64,000 bases of DNA from Chelatococcus caeni (lineage in GTDB: Bacteria > Pseudomonadota > Alphaproteobacteria > Rhizobiales > Beijerinckiaceae). Both the position numbers and the translations under genes were made by a program. The stretch covers positions 124,001 to 188,000 of the forward strand of contig NZ_JACIEN010000003.1 of the NCBI RefSeq assembly GCF_014196925.1, written 5' to 3'. The stretch's first letter is position 1; each line of letters starts with the position of its first letter. Below are positions 43,441 through 53,628 of the stretch, one piece after another. Below the pieces are notes generated by a model, which was given only the letters and a program-made list of their open reading frames with translations, was not told where the DNA came from and did no database searches.

Positions 43441-45624
43441 TTGCCCGTGAAAGGCTTCCCCTCCCCCACGACCGTCGCCACGCGCCTCGTGTGGCCGATG
43501 GCGGCGCTGATCCTCTTGATCCTGCTGCTCTCGGGCAGCGTGTTCTGGTGGATGAGCCGCACGCTCGACCAGGCGGCCATGCAGGACGAGCGCGCCCGCG
43601 TGACCCTCGCGCTGAACGATCTGCGCCAGCACACCCTCGAACATGTGCGCACCTTCGCGACGACGGTGGGCGAGGACAAGGTGAGCCATCGCCCGGTCGA
43701 TCCGGTCGGCACGGCGGCCATCCTCACCTCCGAGAGCAAGGGCCTCACCCGGCAATGGGCCATCTTCCTGCTCGACACGGACAATTCCGTGCTCTTCGGC
43801 AGCGTCGGCGGGCGGGTGGCCGGCCAGCAGGCGTTCGATGCGCGGCGCGTGATCTTCGACGCCGTCGCCCGTGACGTGCGCCAGAAGGAGATCAGCGAGC
43901 TGCCGCTCCACGCCGGCACGGCCGTGACGAGCGGCGCGACCCGCATCGTCCACGACGGCTGGGGCGCCTATGTGGTGGCCGCGACGACGATCAGCAACGA
44001 AAGCCCGCACATCGTCGTCGGCGCCAGCGAGCTCGACGCGCGCGCCCTGTCGGAGATCGCCGGCCCGCTCGGCCTTCAGGAGCTGCGCCTGGCGGCGAAC
44101 GACGGGCAGCACCACGACGGCGCCATCGCCGTCGACGACGCCACGGACCGAGGTCCCGCCTTCCTCGTCTGGCAATCGTCCCTACCGAGCGCCCTCATCA
44201 ACAGCCAGGCGCTGACGGCGATCGGCGCCATCGCGCTGCTGACGCTGGCCTTTGCCGCCGGCATCCTGCTGCACGTCCGCGGCCAGCTGATCGAGCTCAG
44301 CCGGCGCCAGGAGCAGGTGCAGCGGCTCGCCGGCCACGATTCCCTCTCCGGCCTGCCCAACCGCCTGCTCTTCGGCATGCGGCTCGACCAGGAGCTCGCA
44401 CGCATCAAGCGCTCCGACGAGGGCCTCGCCGTGATGTTCCTCGACCTCGACCGGTTCAAGGACGTCAACGACGCCTACGGCCACGAGGCAGGGGACATGC
44501 TCATCCGCATCGTGGCGCGGCGCCTGTCCAACCTCCTGCGCGGCGCCGACACGCTCGCCCGCTTCGGCGGCGACGAATTCGCCATCATCCAGACGGACGT
44601 CAAGGACCCGCGCGATGCGGAAGCGCTGGCGCGGCGCATTCTCGACGCCCTGACCATGCCCTGCGAGGTGCCCGGCGGCTCCGTCACCATCGGCGTCTCG
44701 ATCGGTGTGGCGCTGAGCCCCCGCAACGGGACCGAGCGCGAGACGCTGATGCGGCTCGCCGACACGGCGCTCTACCAGGCCAAGAACGGCGGCCGCAACC
44801 GTTACAGCTTCTTCGAGCGCCAGATGGACGAGGCGCTGCGCCTGCGCAAGGTGGTGGAGGACGACCTGCGCGCGGCCATCCTCGCCGACGAGCTCGAGCT
44901 GCACTACCAGCCCCAGTACAAGGCGAACGGCGAGGAGATCGTCGGGGTCGAGGCCCTGGTGCGCTGGCCGCATCCCCAGCACGGCATGATCCCGCCGCAG
45001 CAGTTCATCGCCATCGCGGAGGAGCGCGGCCTCATCATCCCGCTCGGCGAATGGGTGCTGCGCAAGGCCTGCGAGGACGCCAAGCGCTGGCCGGGCCTGC
45101 GCATCGCCGTCAATGTCTCGCCCATCCAGTTCCGCCAGCGCGACTTCGTCTCCAGCGTCATGAACATCATCGAGACGGCGGACATCGACCCGACGCGCGT
45201 CGAGCTGGAGGTCACCGAAGGCGTCGTCATGGACGATGCGGACGCGGCCGAGGACGCGATGATGGAGCTGAGGGCGCGCGGCGTGCGCCTGGCCCTCGAC
45301 GATTTCGGCACCGGCTATTCGAGCTTGATCTATCTGCGCCGCTTCGCCTTCGACAAGATCAAGATCGACCGCTCGTTCCTCGAGAGCATGGAGACGACGG
45401 GGGAATCGGCCATCCTCGTGCACTCCGTCGTCCATCTCGGCCGCGCGCTCGGCCTCACCGTGACGGCGGAAGGGGTGGAGACGAGCGAGCAGCACCGCTT
45501 CCTGCAGGCGCTCGGCTGCCACGAGCTGCAGGGCTACCTGTTCTCGAGGCCCGTCCCGGCCGATGCGATCGACCGGCTGCTCGGCATCGAGCCCGACAAG
45601 GGCCGCACCGGCGCCGTCGCCTGA
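43441..45624 (+). CDS. Membrane sensor with GGDEF and EAL domains
   Basis: A 727-residue inner-membrane protein with both cyclic di-GMP synthase and phosphodiesterase domains. TM1 is near residues 18-37 (MAALILLILLLSGSVFWWM), then a periplasmic region of about 210 residues resembling CHASE4, TM2 near 262-282, the diguanylate cyclase with GGDEF at 376-380 preceded by the inhibitory RxxD site (RGAD), and the phosphodiesterase with EAL at 504-506 plus DDFGTGYSSL. Both catalytic motifs are intact, so it may switch direction. Start unclear: TTG at 43441 (GAGGA upstream) is used; GTG at 43405 or 43447 are alternatives. Confidence 0.87.
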   Translation: MPVKGFPSPTTVATRLVWPMAALILLILLLSGSVFWWMSRTLDQAAMQDERARVTLALNDLRQHTLEHVRTFATTVGEDKVSHRPVDPVGTAAILTSESKGLTRQWAIFLLDTDNSVLFGSVGGRVAGQQAFDARRVIFDAVARDVRQKEISELPLHAGTAVTSGATRIVHDGWGAYVVAATTISNESPHIVVGASELDARALSEIAGPLGLQELRLAANDGQHHDGAIAVDDATDRGPAFLVWQSSLPSALINSQALTAIGAIALLTLAFAAGILLHVRGQLIELSRRQEQVQRLAGHDSLSGLPNRLLFGMRLDQELARIKRSDEGLAVMFLDLDRFKDVNDAYGHEAGDMLIRIVARRLSNLLRGADTLARFGGDEFAIIQTDVKDPRDAEALARRILDALTMPCEVPGGSVTIGVSIGVALSPRNGTERETLMRLADTALYQAKNGGRNRYSFFERQMDEALRLRKVVEDDLRAAILADELELHYQPQYKANGEEIVGVEALVRWPHPQHGMIPPQQFIAIAEERGLIIPLGEWVLRKACEDAKRWPGLRIAVNVSPIQFRQRDFVSSVMNIIETADIDPTRVELEVTEGVVMDDADAAEDAMMELRARGVRLALDDFGTGYSSLIYLRRFAFDKIKIDRSFLESMETTGESAILVHSVVHLGRALGLTVTAEGVETSEQHRFLQALGCHELQGYLFSRPVPADAIDRLLGIEPDKGRTGAVA

Positions 45625-45652
45625 GGGCGCGGCCGCCCTCGCCTGCCGGACG

Positions 45653-46258
45653 TCAGGCGTAGCCGACGAGTGCGGCGATGCCGCTGACGATCGCGACGAT
45701 GAAGCCGAGGCTGAGGCCGATGCCGAAGACGCCTGCGGTCATGCCGAGAATGATGACGAGGCCGTCGCGCTCGACGAGACCGAGCCCGATGAGGCAGGCC
45801 GCGAGGCCGAGCGGTATCTGGCCGATGAAGGGCGCCGAAACGAGCAGCCCGAGCGCCACGACGAGCAGGATGAGCCCCATCGCCCGCATGCCGGGCTGCG
45901 TGGCGAAGAACTGCAGGCGCGGCCGCGACATGCGCTCCAGCCGGCGCAGGACGGGCATGGCCCGCTCGACCGCTCGAGAAACGTCGGCCCGCGCGACGGA
46001 CTTGCGCAGCAGCCGGCGCGGCAGCCACGGCGCCTGCCGGCCGAGTGCCATCTGCAGCGCCACGAAGGCGAGTACGAAGCCGCAGATGAGCGGGATCGGC
46101 GGCGGCATCGGCAGGCAGTTCGGCAGGCCGAGCACCACGACGAGCAGCGCGAAGGCCTGCTGGCGCAATGTCTGCAGGATCTCGTCGACGGTCAGGTATT
46201 CGCCCTCGCCGACCGTGAGTGCATTGAGGACGGCGGAGGTACGGGGCAGCGTCGACAC
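45653..46258 (-). CDS. ExoD family protein
   Basis: A 201-residue membrane protein of the ExoD family, first tied to exopolysaccharide synthesis and alkaline tolerance in rhizobia. It has several hydrophobic segments (LLVVVLGLPNCLPMPPPIPL, ILLVVALGLLVSAPFIGQIP, CLIGLGLVERDGLVIILG). The GLPNCLPMPP-type motif is conserved in the family. Start GTG at 46258 has no clear ribosome-binding site. Convergent with the cyclic di-GMP gene. Confidence 0.85.
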   Translation of the reverse strand: MSTLPRTSAVLNALTVGEGEYLTVDEILQTLRQQAFALLVVVLGLPNCLPMPPPIPLICGFVLAFVALQMALGRQAPWLPRRLLRKSVARADVSRAVERAMPVLRRLERMSRPRLQFFATQPGMRAMGLILLVVALGLLVSAPFIGQIPLGLAACLIGLGLVERDGLVIILGMTAGVFGIGLSLGFIVAIVSGIAALVGYA

Positions 46259-46380
46259 GAGGTAGGACCGGGCCTCAGTTTGTGAGGCCGCATTCCTATC
46301 TCACTGCCGCCCCCCGGCCAAGGGGGCCCGAGAAGGGGGCGCGGCCCGCAGGCATGCGGTCCGCGCAGCCGCCCTCCTCC

Positions 46381-46650
46381 TCAGTGCAGGCTCACCATAC
46401 CGTCCACGAGCTTCAGCTCGGCCGGCTTGATGAGTCGGCTGTGGGCGACGGTCACCGAATGGAGCGGCCCCTCCAGCTTCTTCTGCCAGAACTCCAGGAA
46501 CCGGTGCAGCTCCGGAAAGCGCGGCGCCATGTCGTATTCCTGCCAGATGTAGGTCTGCAGCAGGCGCGGGTGATCGGGCATGCGGTAAAGGATGGTCGCG
46601 GTGGTCAGGCCATAACCGGCCACCTGCTTCACGAAGTCGCTCGAAACCAT
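46381..46650 (-). CDS. usg: Usg family protein
   Basis: An 89-residue protein of the alphaproteobacterial Usg family (named for its place upstream of trp genes in Caulobacter). Features: FVKQVAGYGLTTATILYRMP, then LLQTYIWQEYDMAPRFPELH, and a LEFWQKKLEGPLHSV end. A textbook AAGGAGGAG precedes the start at 46650. Function unknown. Divergent from groES, sharing an intergenic region with a 16-bp palindrome. Confidence 0.88.
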   Translation of the reverse strand: MVSSDFVKQVAGYGLTTATILYRMPDHPRLLQTYIWQEYDMAPRFPELHRFLEFWQKKLEGPLHSVTVAHSRLIKPAELKLVDGMVSLH

Positions 46651-46710
46651 GGCTCCTCCTTCGTCGCAAAGGACCTGAATGGTGGACGATGGCAGCATCC
46701 ACTTTAAAGC

Positions 46711-46726
46711 ATAATTCGTGAATTAT
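46711..46726. promoter_or_regulatory. A/T-rich palindrome between usg and groES
   Basis: A perfect inverted repeat ATAATTC-GT-GAATTAT lies in the only clearly A/T-rich patch of this divergent region, 61 bp before the usg start and upstream of CIRCE. Candidate operator or promoter element. Confidence 0.35.
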
Positions 46727-46789
46727 ACGTTTAGTTCCAATGCGTTAGCAGCAATCATGACGGACTGCTGACAGCCTGGCGCCGATGTA

Positions 46790-46816
46790 TTGGCACTCTC
46801 ATGAGGAGATTGCCAA
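46790..46816 (+). promoter_or_regulatory. CIRCE element (HrcA operator) of groESL
   Basis: TTGGCACTC, nine spacer bases, then GATTGCCAA: the arms are complementary at 8 of 9 positions and fit the CIRCE format (nine-base arms, nine-base spacer). It lies upstream of the sigma-32-type promoter, so HrcA would act on a different, earlier promoter or block RNA polymerase access. Confidence 0.75.
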
Positions 46817-46833
46817 AATTTTGCGCCCGGGCC

Positions 46834-46862
46834 CTTGCGGGCCCGCATCCACGCACCTATCT
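46834..46862 (+). promoter_or_regulatory. Sigma-32-type heat-shock promoter of groESL
   Basis: CTTG at 46834-46837, 18-bp spacer, then CCTATCT at 46856-46862. This fits the alphaproteobacterial RpoH pattern CTTG-N17/18-CYTATNTNNG except for the final G. Confidence 0.7.
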
Positions 46863-46941
46863 CGCCGATGCGCCGGGCGGCTGCCATCCGGGGCCGTCGG
46901 GCGACATCGATAAATGAATCAGCCATTTCAGGAGGTTCGCG

Positions 46942-47256
46942 ATGAAGTTCCGTCCGCTGCACGACCGCGTGGTCGTTCGTCGCCTCGACAGCGAGGAGAA
47001 AACCAAGGGCGGCATCATCATTCCCGACACGGCCAAGGAAAAGCCGCAGGAGGGGGAGGTCGTAGCCGTCGGTCCCGGCGCGCGCGACGACAACGGCAAG
47101 ATCGTCGCCCCGGACGTCAAGGTCGGCGATCGCGTGCTGTTCGGCAAATGGTCGGGCACCGAGGTAAAGATCGACGGCCAGGATCTCCTCATCATGAAGG
47201 AGAGCGACATCATGGGCGTGATCGAGAGCACCGCGCAGAGCAGGAAGGCCGCCTGA
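46942..47256 (+). CDS. groES: Co-chaperonin GroES
   Basis: A 104-residue GroES that caps GroEL. Conserved features are [20 protein letters not shown], the mobile-loop [18 protein letters not shown] and the C-terminal [14 protein letters not shown]. First gene of the groES-groEL operon; groEL starts 64 bp later. AGGAGG precedes the start. Heat control by the CIRCE and sigma-32-type sites upstream is likely. Confidence 0.97.
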   Translation: MKFRPLHDRVVVRRLDSEEKTKGGIIIPDTAKEKPQEGEVVAVGPGARDDNGKIVAPDVKVGDRVLFGKWSGTEVKIDGQDLLIMKESDIMGVIESTAQSRKAA

Positions 47257-47293
47257 ACGGGGCCCTTCCGGCAAGAACCCATCTGATGCCTGA

Positions 47294-48980
<1,687 letters not shown>

Positions 48981-48992
48981 CTAAGGCAAGTG

Positions 48993-49017
48993 CTTCGGCC
49001 GACTGGATCGGCCGAAG
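48993..49017 (+). other. Perfect 10-bp hairpin between the two groEL repeats
   Basis: CTTCGGCCGA / TCGGCCGAAG with loop CTGGA. It is not followed by Ts; it may stabilise the groEL message. Confidence 0.5.
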
Positions 49018-49018
49018 T

Positions 49019-49055
49019 GGCGGCATGGACTTCTGAGGAAGTCCATCCGCCCAAG
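49019..49055 (+). repeat. groEL 3'-end repeat, copy 2
   Basis: Identical to 48944-48980 at an offset of 75 bp. The match resumes with GTGCTTCGG at the same offset (48990 and 49065), so a tandem copy of about 75 bp with a diverged middle is the simplest reading. It is after the stop and not translated. Confidence 0.85.
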
Positions 49056-49074
49056 TTGCGAAACGTGCTTCGGG

Positions 49075-49109
49075 AAGGCGCGGGGCTTCGGCTTCCGCGC
49101 CTTTTCTTT
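49075..49109 (+). terminator. Intrinsic terminator of groESL
   Basis: AAGGCGCGG / CCGCGCCTT stem with an 11-nt loop, followed by TTCTTT. The strongest terminator after groEL. Confidence 0.8.
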
Positions 49110-49253
49110 GCCCGCACGCCTGCGTTCACTTTTGCATCGCCGCAAGCCGCGGCTTGCACCGGCCACCTGCTCAGCGCCGGCTAGGTGAGCTATTGTCACA
49201 CCCGTCGGCGTCGCGTTTTCCGACAGAATCGGACGAACAGAAAGGAACCACAT

Positions 49254-49637
49254 ATGGGATCGTTGAACGCGCTCGGGCTGCTTTTGGCACGCGTGCTGCT
49301 GGCAGTCCTCTTCATACCGGCGGGGTTCAACAAGATCACCGGTTACGCCGGCACCGCGGGATACATGGAATCGGCCGGCGTGCCGGGGATTCTTCTCCCG
49401 CTCGTCATCCTCATCGAACTCGGCGGCGGCCTTCTGCTGCTCATCGGCTGGCAGACGCGTCTCGTCGCGCTCGCGCTGGCCGGCTTCACGGCGCTCTCCG
49501 CGCTTCTCTTCCACCAGTTCTGGGTCGATCCCGCCCAGATGATCAACTTCTGGAAGAACGTCGCGATCACCGGCGGCCTGCTGGCCATCGCCTCGGCCGG
49601 CGCCGGCCGCATCTCGGTCGACGGCCGCGCCGCCTGA
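49254..49637 (+). CDS. DoxX family membrane protein
   Basis: A 127-residue protein with four membrane helices of the DoxX family (LGLLLARVLLAVLFIPAGFN, GILLPLVILIELGGGLLLLI, then ALALAGFTALSALLFHQFWV and NVAITGGLLAIASAGAGR). Members are linked to oxidative stress or redox membrane complexes; no exact role is known. The start at 49254 has AAAGGA seven bases upstream and the gene ends in a strong palindromic terminator. Confidence 0.87.
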   Translation: MGSLNALGLLLARVLLAVLFIPAGFNKITGYAGTAGYMESAGVPGILLPLVILIELGGGLLLLIGWQTRLVALALAGFTALSALLFHQFWVDPAQMINFWKNVAITGGLLAIASAGAGRISVDGRAA

Positions 49638-49658
49638 CTGCTATACGTGCATGCGAGG

Positions 49659-49687
49659 AAGGCGCGGGACATGTCCCGCGCCTTTTC
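49659..49687. terminator. Terminator between DoxX and the phytase-like gene
   Basis: A perfect 26-bp palindrome (AAGGCGCGGGACA / TGTCCCGCGCCTT) followed by TTCC. Convergent genes on both sides. Confidence 0.8.
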
Positions 49688-49705
49688 CGTTTCGGGCATG
49701 CCTGG

Positions 49706-51919
49706 TCAGTTGACCGTGAAGCGGCCGAGGTTGAGGAACACCGTCTCGCCCGAGGCGCCGTCCACGCCGTCGTTGTCGGTGATGATGAAGGCGTCGCCCG
49801 CCGCATCGACCGCGAAGCTCTCGATCTTGTCGAGCACATAGCCCCTGGCCGACGCAAGATCCGGCACGAGATCGCGCAGCTTGCGCTTCTCGACCACGGG
49901 CGCATCCTTCTCGCCGACCGCCGCCGGCGTCAGCCCCTTGACGGAGAAGGCCTGCAGCGTCTTGACGGCCTTGTCGCCGAACTGGTTGTCGCGTTCGATG
50001 ACTACGAAAGTGTCGTTGCCGACATAAGTGAGCTCCGACAGGCCCATCCAGCCCTTCGGCGCGGCATCGAGCGGGTAGCGCATGACGCCCCACGCCTTCG
50101 TCGCCGGCTTGTAGGTGAGGATCTTCACGAAGCCCTTGGGATCATCCTTCCACTCGCGCTGCACGGCGACATAGACCGTCTCCTCGGCGCCTTCGCCGAC
50201 GACCGCGACACCCTCGAAGCCGAACCGCGTGGCGGCCGCGGCGAGCGTCTCGGGCAGCGCCACCTCCTCGACGACCGCGCCCTCGGCATCGACGCGCACG
50301 AGGCTGCTGTGCGTGGGAGCGTCCTTCTTCTCAGGGTTGCCCTCGGACGCGAGCCAGAAGCCGCCGGCCGGACGCCAGGCGATGCCCTCGAGGTCGAGCC
50401 CCTTGGCCGGCGCCCCGTCGCGCGTCACCGTGATGGCGCGCGTGATCACCGCCGGCTTCTTCGCAGCGTCGATCTCGAGGATGCGCGCCTCGGCATAGGC
50501 GCTGTCCGTCACGGCAAAGAGCTTGCCCGGCTGCGCGCCGTCCGCCGCGAGGCCCGACAGCGCGCCCCAGGCGATCGGCAGGCCCTTCGCATCGTCGGCG
50601 GAGGCGATCATCGGATAGACCGGCGCCCCCTCGCCACGCTCGTAGATCATGACCGTCGCCCGCGGACCGCCGTCCTCGACGAGGTCGGTCTCGTTCGCCG
50701 TGACGAAGAGGTTGCGCTGCGGGATGGCGAGCAGCCCCTCGGGGCCGATGCCCGACGGCAGCACCTGCAGGAACTGCGGCGCCTGCCCAGGCCCGGCGTC
50801 GCGATAGACCGCGACGAAGGACGACCGCTCGGTGCCGACGAAGATCAGCGTCTCGTCGCCGTAGCGCGCGACCTCGATGCCCTCGGGCTCGACGCCCTTC
50901 TTGTCGGCGCGCTTCTCGGGGAAGTGGCCGATGCGCATGGCGAGATGCTCGAGCGCGTTGCCGCTGTCGTATTCCACCGTGCCGTCCTTGCGGAAGATGG
51001 TGAAGCCGCGCGAGCCGCCTTCGTAGTCGCCCTCGTTGGCGGTGACGAAGCGCTCGTCGTCGATCCACTTCACCGCGTCGGGCTCGCGCTTCACGTTCTC
51101 GATGCGGCCGGTGGCGGCGATGATCTTGTCGCGCTTGGCGTCGATCGCGTCGAGCGTCACGGTGCCGGCCGGGAAATGCCCGACGACCTTCGCCGTGGCG
51201 AGATCGACGACGGCGATGTGGTTGTTCTCCTGCAGGGTGACGACCACTTCGTTGCGGCCGTTGACGGCGACGAACTCGGGCTCCGGATCTTCCGGCGCCA
51301 CCGTGGCAAGGCCGGTGAGGTCGACGGTCTTCTTGCCCGCGCAATCGGCCGCTCCGTCCTTCACCGGGAGAATGGCGAGGTTGCCGGCCGGCAGTTGGGG
51401 CAGCTTGCCCTTGTTCTCCTCCTCGTCGCGCTCATTCTCGATGGCGATGGCGAGGAAGGCCTTGTCCGGGCTCGCCGCGATCGAATCCGGCTGGCCGCCG
51501 AGGGCGCAGGTCGCCTCAATGCTCTTCGCGGCGATGTCGACGACGGCGAGGACACCGTCCGGCTCCTTGTAGGACTTCGACGTGTTGACGGCGACGAAGG
51601 CCTTGCCGCCGATGACCGTCACCGAGGTGGGCTCGCCGCCCACGGGCAGGAAGCCGGCCGCCTTGGGCTGGCGCGGATCGGTGATGTCGACGAAGCCGAC
51701 GGCGTTCTGCGGCGAGTCGGTATAGACGAGCAGGTTGCCGTCCTCGGAGGCGGCGATGATCTCGGCCACCGTCTCCTTCTGCGCATCGCGATCCGCCGGC
51801 AGGTTGGCGACGACCGGGAAGGTGGCGATGCGGTTGAAGCTCTGCTCGGCCAGGGCAGCCGCGCTCGTGCCGGCCATCAGGGCGGCGGCGAGAGCCGTGA
51901 GAAACATCTGTCGGCGCAT
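49706..51919 (-). CDS. Exported esterase-like (phytase-family) protein
   Basis: A 737-residue protein with a Sec signal (RRQMFLTALAAALMAGTSAAALA). The N-terminal half shows repeated beta-propeller-type strands (LLVYTDSPQNAVGFVDITDP, KAFVAVNTSKSYKEPDGVLA), and the C-terminal half matches the esterase-like activity of phytase domain (PF13449), with LDLEGIAWRPAGGFWLASEG and DNDGVDGASGETVFLNLGRF. Probably periplasmic. The start at 51919 follows GAGGA. It may act on phosphate esters, but catalytic residues are not certain. Confidence 0.8.
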   Translation of the reverse strand: MRRQMFLTALAAALMAGTSAAALAEQSFNRIATFPVVANLPADRDAQKETVAEIIAASEDGNLLVYTDSPQNAVGFVDITDPRQPKAAGFLPVGGEPTSVTVIGGKAFVAVNTSKSYKEPDGVLAVVDIAAKSIEATCALGGQPDSIAASPDKAFLAIAIENERDEEENKGKLPQLPAGNLAILPVKDGAADCAGKKTVDLTGLATVAPEDPEPEFVAVNGRNEVVVTLQENNHIAVVDLATAKVVGHFPAGTVTLDAIDAKRDKIIAATGRIENVKREPDAVKWIDDERFVTANEGDYEGGSRGFTIFRKDGTVEYDSGNALEHLAMRIGHFPEKRADKKGVEPEGIEVARYGDETLIFVGTERSSFVAVYRDAGPGQAPQFLQVLPSGIGPEGLLAIPQRNLFVTANETDLVEDGGPRATVMIYERGEGAPVYPMIASADDAKGLPIAWGALSGLAADGAQPGKLFAVTDSAYAEARILEIDAAKKPAVITRAITVTRDGAPAKGLDLEGIAWRPAGGFWLASEGNPEKKDAPTHSSLVRVDAEGAVVEEVALPETLAAAATRFGFEGVAVVGEGAEETVYVAVQREWKDDPKGFVKILTYKPATKAWGVMRYPLDAAPKGWMGLSELTYVGNDTFVVIERDNQFGDKAVKTLQAFSVKGLTPAAVGEKDAPVVEKRKLRDLVPDLASARGYVLDKIESFAVDAAGDAFIITDNDGVDGASGETVFLNLGRFTVN

Positions 51920-51997
51920 GTTGTCCTCGATTGAAGCGCTCGGGTGTAAGGCACCGCAATGCACTTCTTTTCGATGACACTCGCGTGACAGGTCCCG

Positions 51998-52594
51998 TTA
52001 CCTGCCTTCGGCGGCCGCCAATCCGGCCAGCGCCTCGGGCGTGTCGATGTCGATGGCGACGGCGGGATCATCCATCGCCACACTCATGACATCGCTGCGG
52101 CCGGCGAACAGCCGGCGCGCACCCTCATCGCCCTTGAGCTGCATCACGTCGGCGAAGAGCCGGCGCGCGAGCAGCACCGGATTGCCCGGCTGCCCCTGCC
52201 AGCTCGGCGCCACGGCGGCGACCTGCGGCGCCTCCGCGAAGAGGGCGATCAGCCTGTCGATGGCGGCGGCGCCGACGCGCGGCATGTCGCCGAGGAGCAC
52301 GACGGCCGCCTCCGCTTCATCCGGCACCGCCGCGAGGCCGCAGCGCAGCGAAGAGGCGATGCCGCTCGCATGGTCCGCGTTGCGCACGACCGTGACGCCC
52401 TGCGGCAGCACGGCCTCGACCTCGTCGGCCTCGTGCCCCGTCACGACGATGACCGGACGGGCGCGCGAGGCGAGCGCGGCGGCGACGGCATGCGCCACCA
52501 TGGGCTCGCCATCGACCGGGCACAGCAGCTTGTTCGCCGCGCCCATGCGGGTGGAGCGGCCGGCCGCGAGCACGATGGCCGCCACAGGGCTCAT
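51998..52594 (-). CDS. MobA/MocA-like molybdenum cofactor nucleotidyltransferase
   Basis: A 198-residue NTP-transferase. The signature VLAAGRSTRMGAANKLLCPV and later VLLGDMPRV match the MocA/MobA family that adds CMP or GMP to molybdopterin. CMP is the cofactor form of CO dehydrogenase-type enzymes, which fits its place at the end of the cox cluster. It overlaps the preceding molybdopterin-binding gene by 4 bp, so the two are translationally coupled. Confidence 0.87.
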   Translation of the reverse strand: MSPVAAIVLAAGRSTRMGAANKLLCPVDGEPMVAHAVAAALASRARPVIVVTGHEADEVEAVLPQGVTVVRNADHASGIASSLRCGLAAVPDEAEAAVVLLGDMPRVGAAAIDRLIALFAEAPQVAAVAPSWQGQPGNPVLLARRLFADVMQLKGDEGARRLFAGRSDVMSVAMDDPAVAIDIDTPEALAGLAAAEGR

Positions 52595-53628
52595 GCGCCG
52601 TTGTCCTCGGGCTGCGGCTCGCCGCCCTCGCGCGGCTGCGGCCGCGAGACGATCTCCATCAGCAGGCCGCCGACGCCGAGCCGCATGATGTCGGCGGAGG
52701 TGACGGAGAGGCCGGCGAGCAGGCGGTGCAGCACCCAGTCGAAGCCGTTCTCCTTCGGCGAGCGGGCGCAGCCCGGTGCGCCGAGGACGGGCTTGCCGGC
52801 AAGCCGGCCGACGAGCAGCAGGTTGCCGGGGTCGACCGGCATGCCGAGATGGTCGACCATCCCGCCGGCGCCGGTGATCGCTGCCGGCACCACGTCGCGC
52901 CGGTCGGCGACGGCCGATGCGCCGAAGACGATGACCATGTCGATGTCCGGCCGCTCGGCGACGGCGGTCACGGTCTCGCGCAGCGCCGCCTCGTCATGCG
53001 CCACGCGCTCGTCCGATGCGACGACGGCCCCGGTGGGCGCCAGCCGCCCGGCGAGGACGCGCAGCGTCTTGTCGATGACGCTCTCCTTGAGCCCCGGCAG
53101 GCGCGTGGAGATGACGCCGACGGCGGTCAGCCGATAGGGCAGCACCTTGAGGATCGGCGCGATGTGGCGCGCGGCGGCCTCGGCCCGCTCCAGGAGGTTG
53201 CCGGAAATCGCATAGGGAATGATCTTGACCGTCGCCAGCATCTCGCCCGCCACCACGGGCTTCAAGGCGGGCAGCGTCGCCAGCGTCACCTCCTCGCTGA
53301 CCGCATTGATGGCATCGACCCCCTCGGCCTCGACGACGAAGACGCCCGGCCATTCGGCGAAGAGGTTGGACCGGCCGGTGAAGGGATGCTCGACACGCAC
53401 CCCCTCCCCGGCGACCACGCAGGCGAGCCTGTGGGCCGCCTCGTCCTCGCCGACGTCACCGGGCTCCATCATCGCGACCGTCAGGGACGAAACGCCGGCG
53501 GCCGCGAGGCGCTGCGCGTCCTCCCGCGTCAGGCGATGCCCCTTGCGGATCACGACATCGCCGGCACGCACGCTGTGGGCGGCGACGGCACCGACCGCCT
53601 CGGCGACGGGAAGCGGGCCGAACCTCAT
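52591..53628 (-). CDS. Molybdopterin-binding protein (MoeA/MoaB-like domain)
   Basis: A 345-residue protein. The C-terminal part holds a MoCF-biosynthesis domain (VIVFGASAVADRRDVVPAAI and VGRLAGKPVLGAPGCARSP), as in MoeA and in proteins that accompany CODH or xanthine dehydrogenase genes. The N-terminal part lacks obvious MoeA domains 1 and 2. It overlaps both neighbours by 4 bp, so the three genes form a tightly coupled unit. Likely role: handling the molybdenum cofactor. Confidence 0.82.
   Translation of the reverse strand: MRFGPLPVAEAVGAVAAHSVRAGDVVIRKGHRLTREDAQRLAAAGVSSLTVAMMEPGDVGEDEAAHRLACVVAGEGVRVEHPFTGRSNLFAEWPGVFVVEAEGVDAINAVSEEVTLATLPALKPVVAGEMLATVKIIPYAISGNLLERAEAAARHIAPILKVLPYRLTAVGVISTRLPGLKESVIDKTLRVLAGRLAPTGAVVASDERVAHDEAALRETVTAVAERPDIDMVIVFGASAVADRRDVVPAAITGAGGMVDHLGMPVDPGNLLLVGRLAGKPVLGAPGCARSPKENGFDWVLHRLLAGLSVTSADIMRLGVGGLLMEIVSRPQPREGGEPQPEDNGA

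Noticed and set aside
43441..45624. LapD-like receptor to go with the LapG-like proteases
   Set aside because: LapD has degenerate GGDEF and EAL motifs and a LapG-binding periplasmic domain; this protein has intact motifs and a CHASE4-like sensor and is 18 kb away.
49154..51934. Plus-strand open frame of 926 codons opposite the phytase-like gene
   Set aside because: It is a shadow of the real minus-strand gene; no signal peptide, domain or ribosome-binding site.
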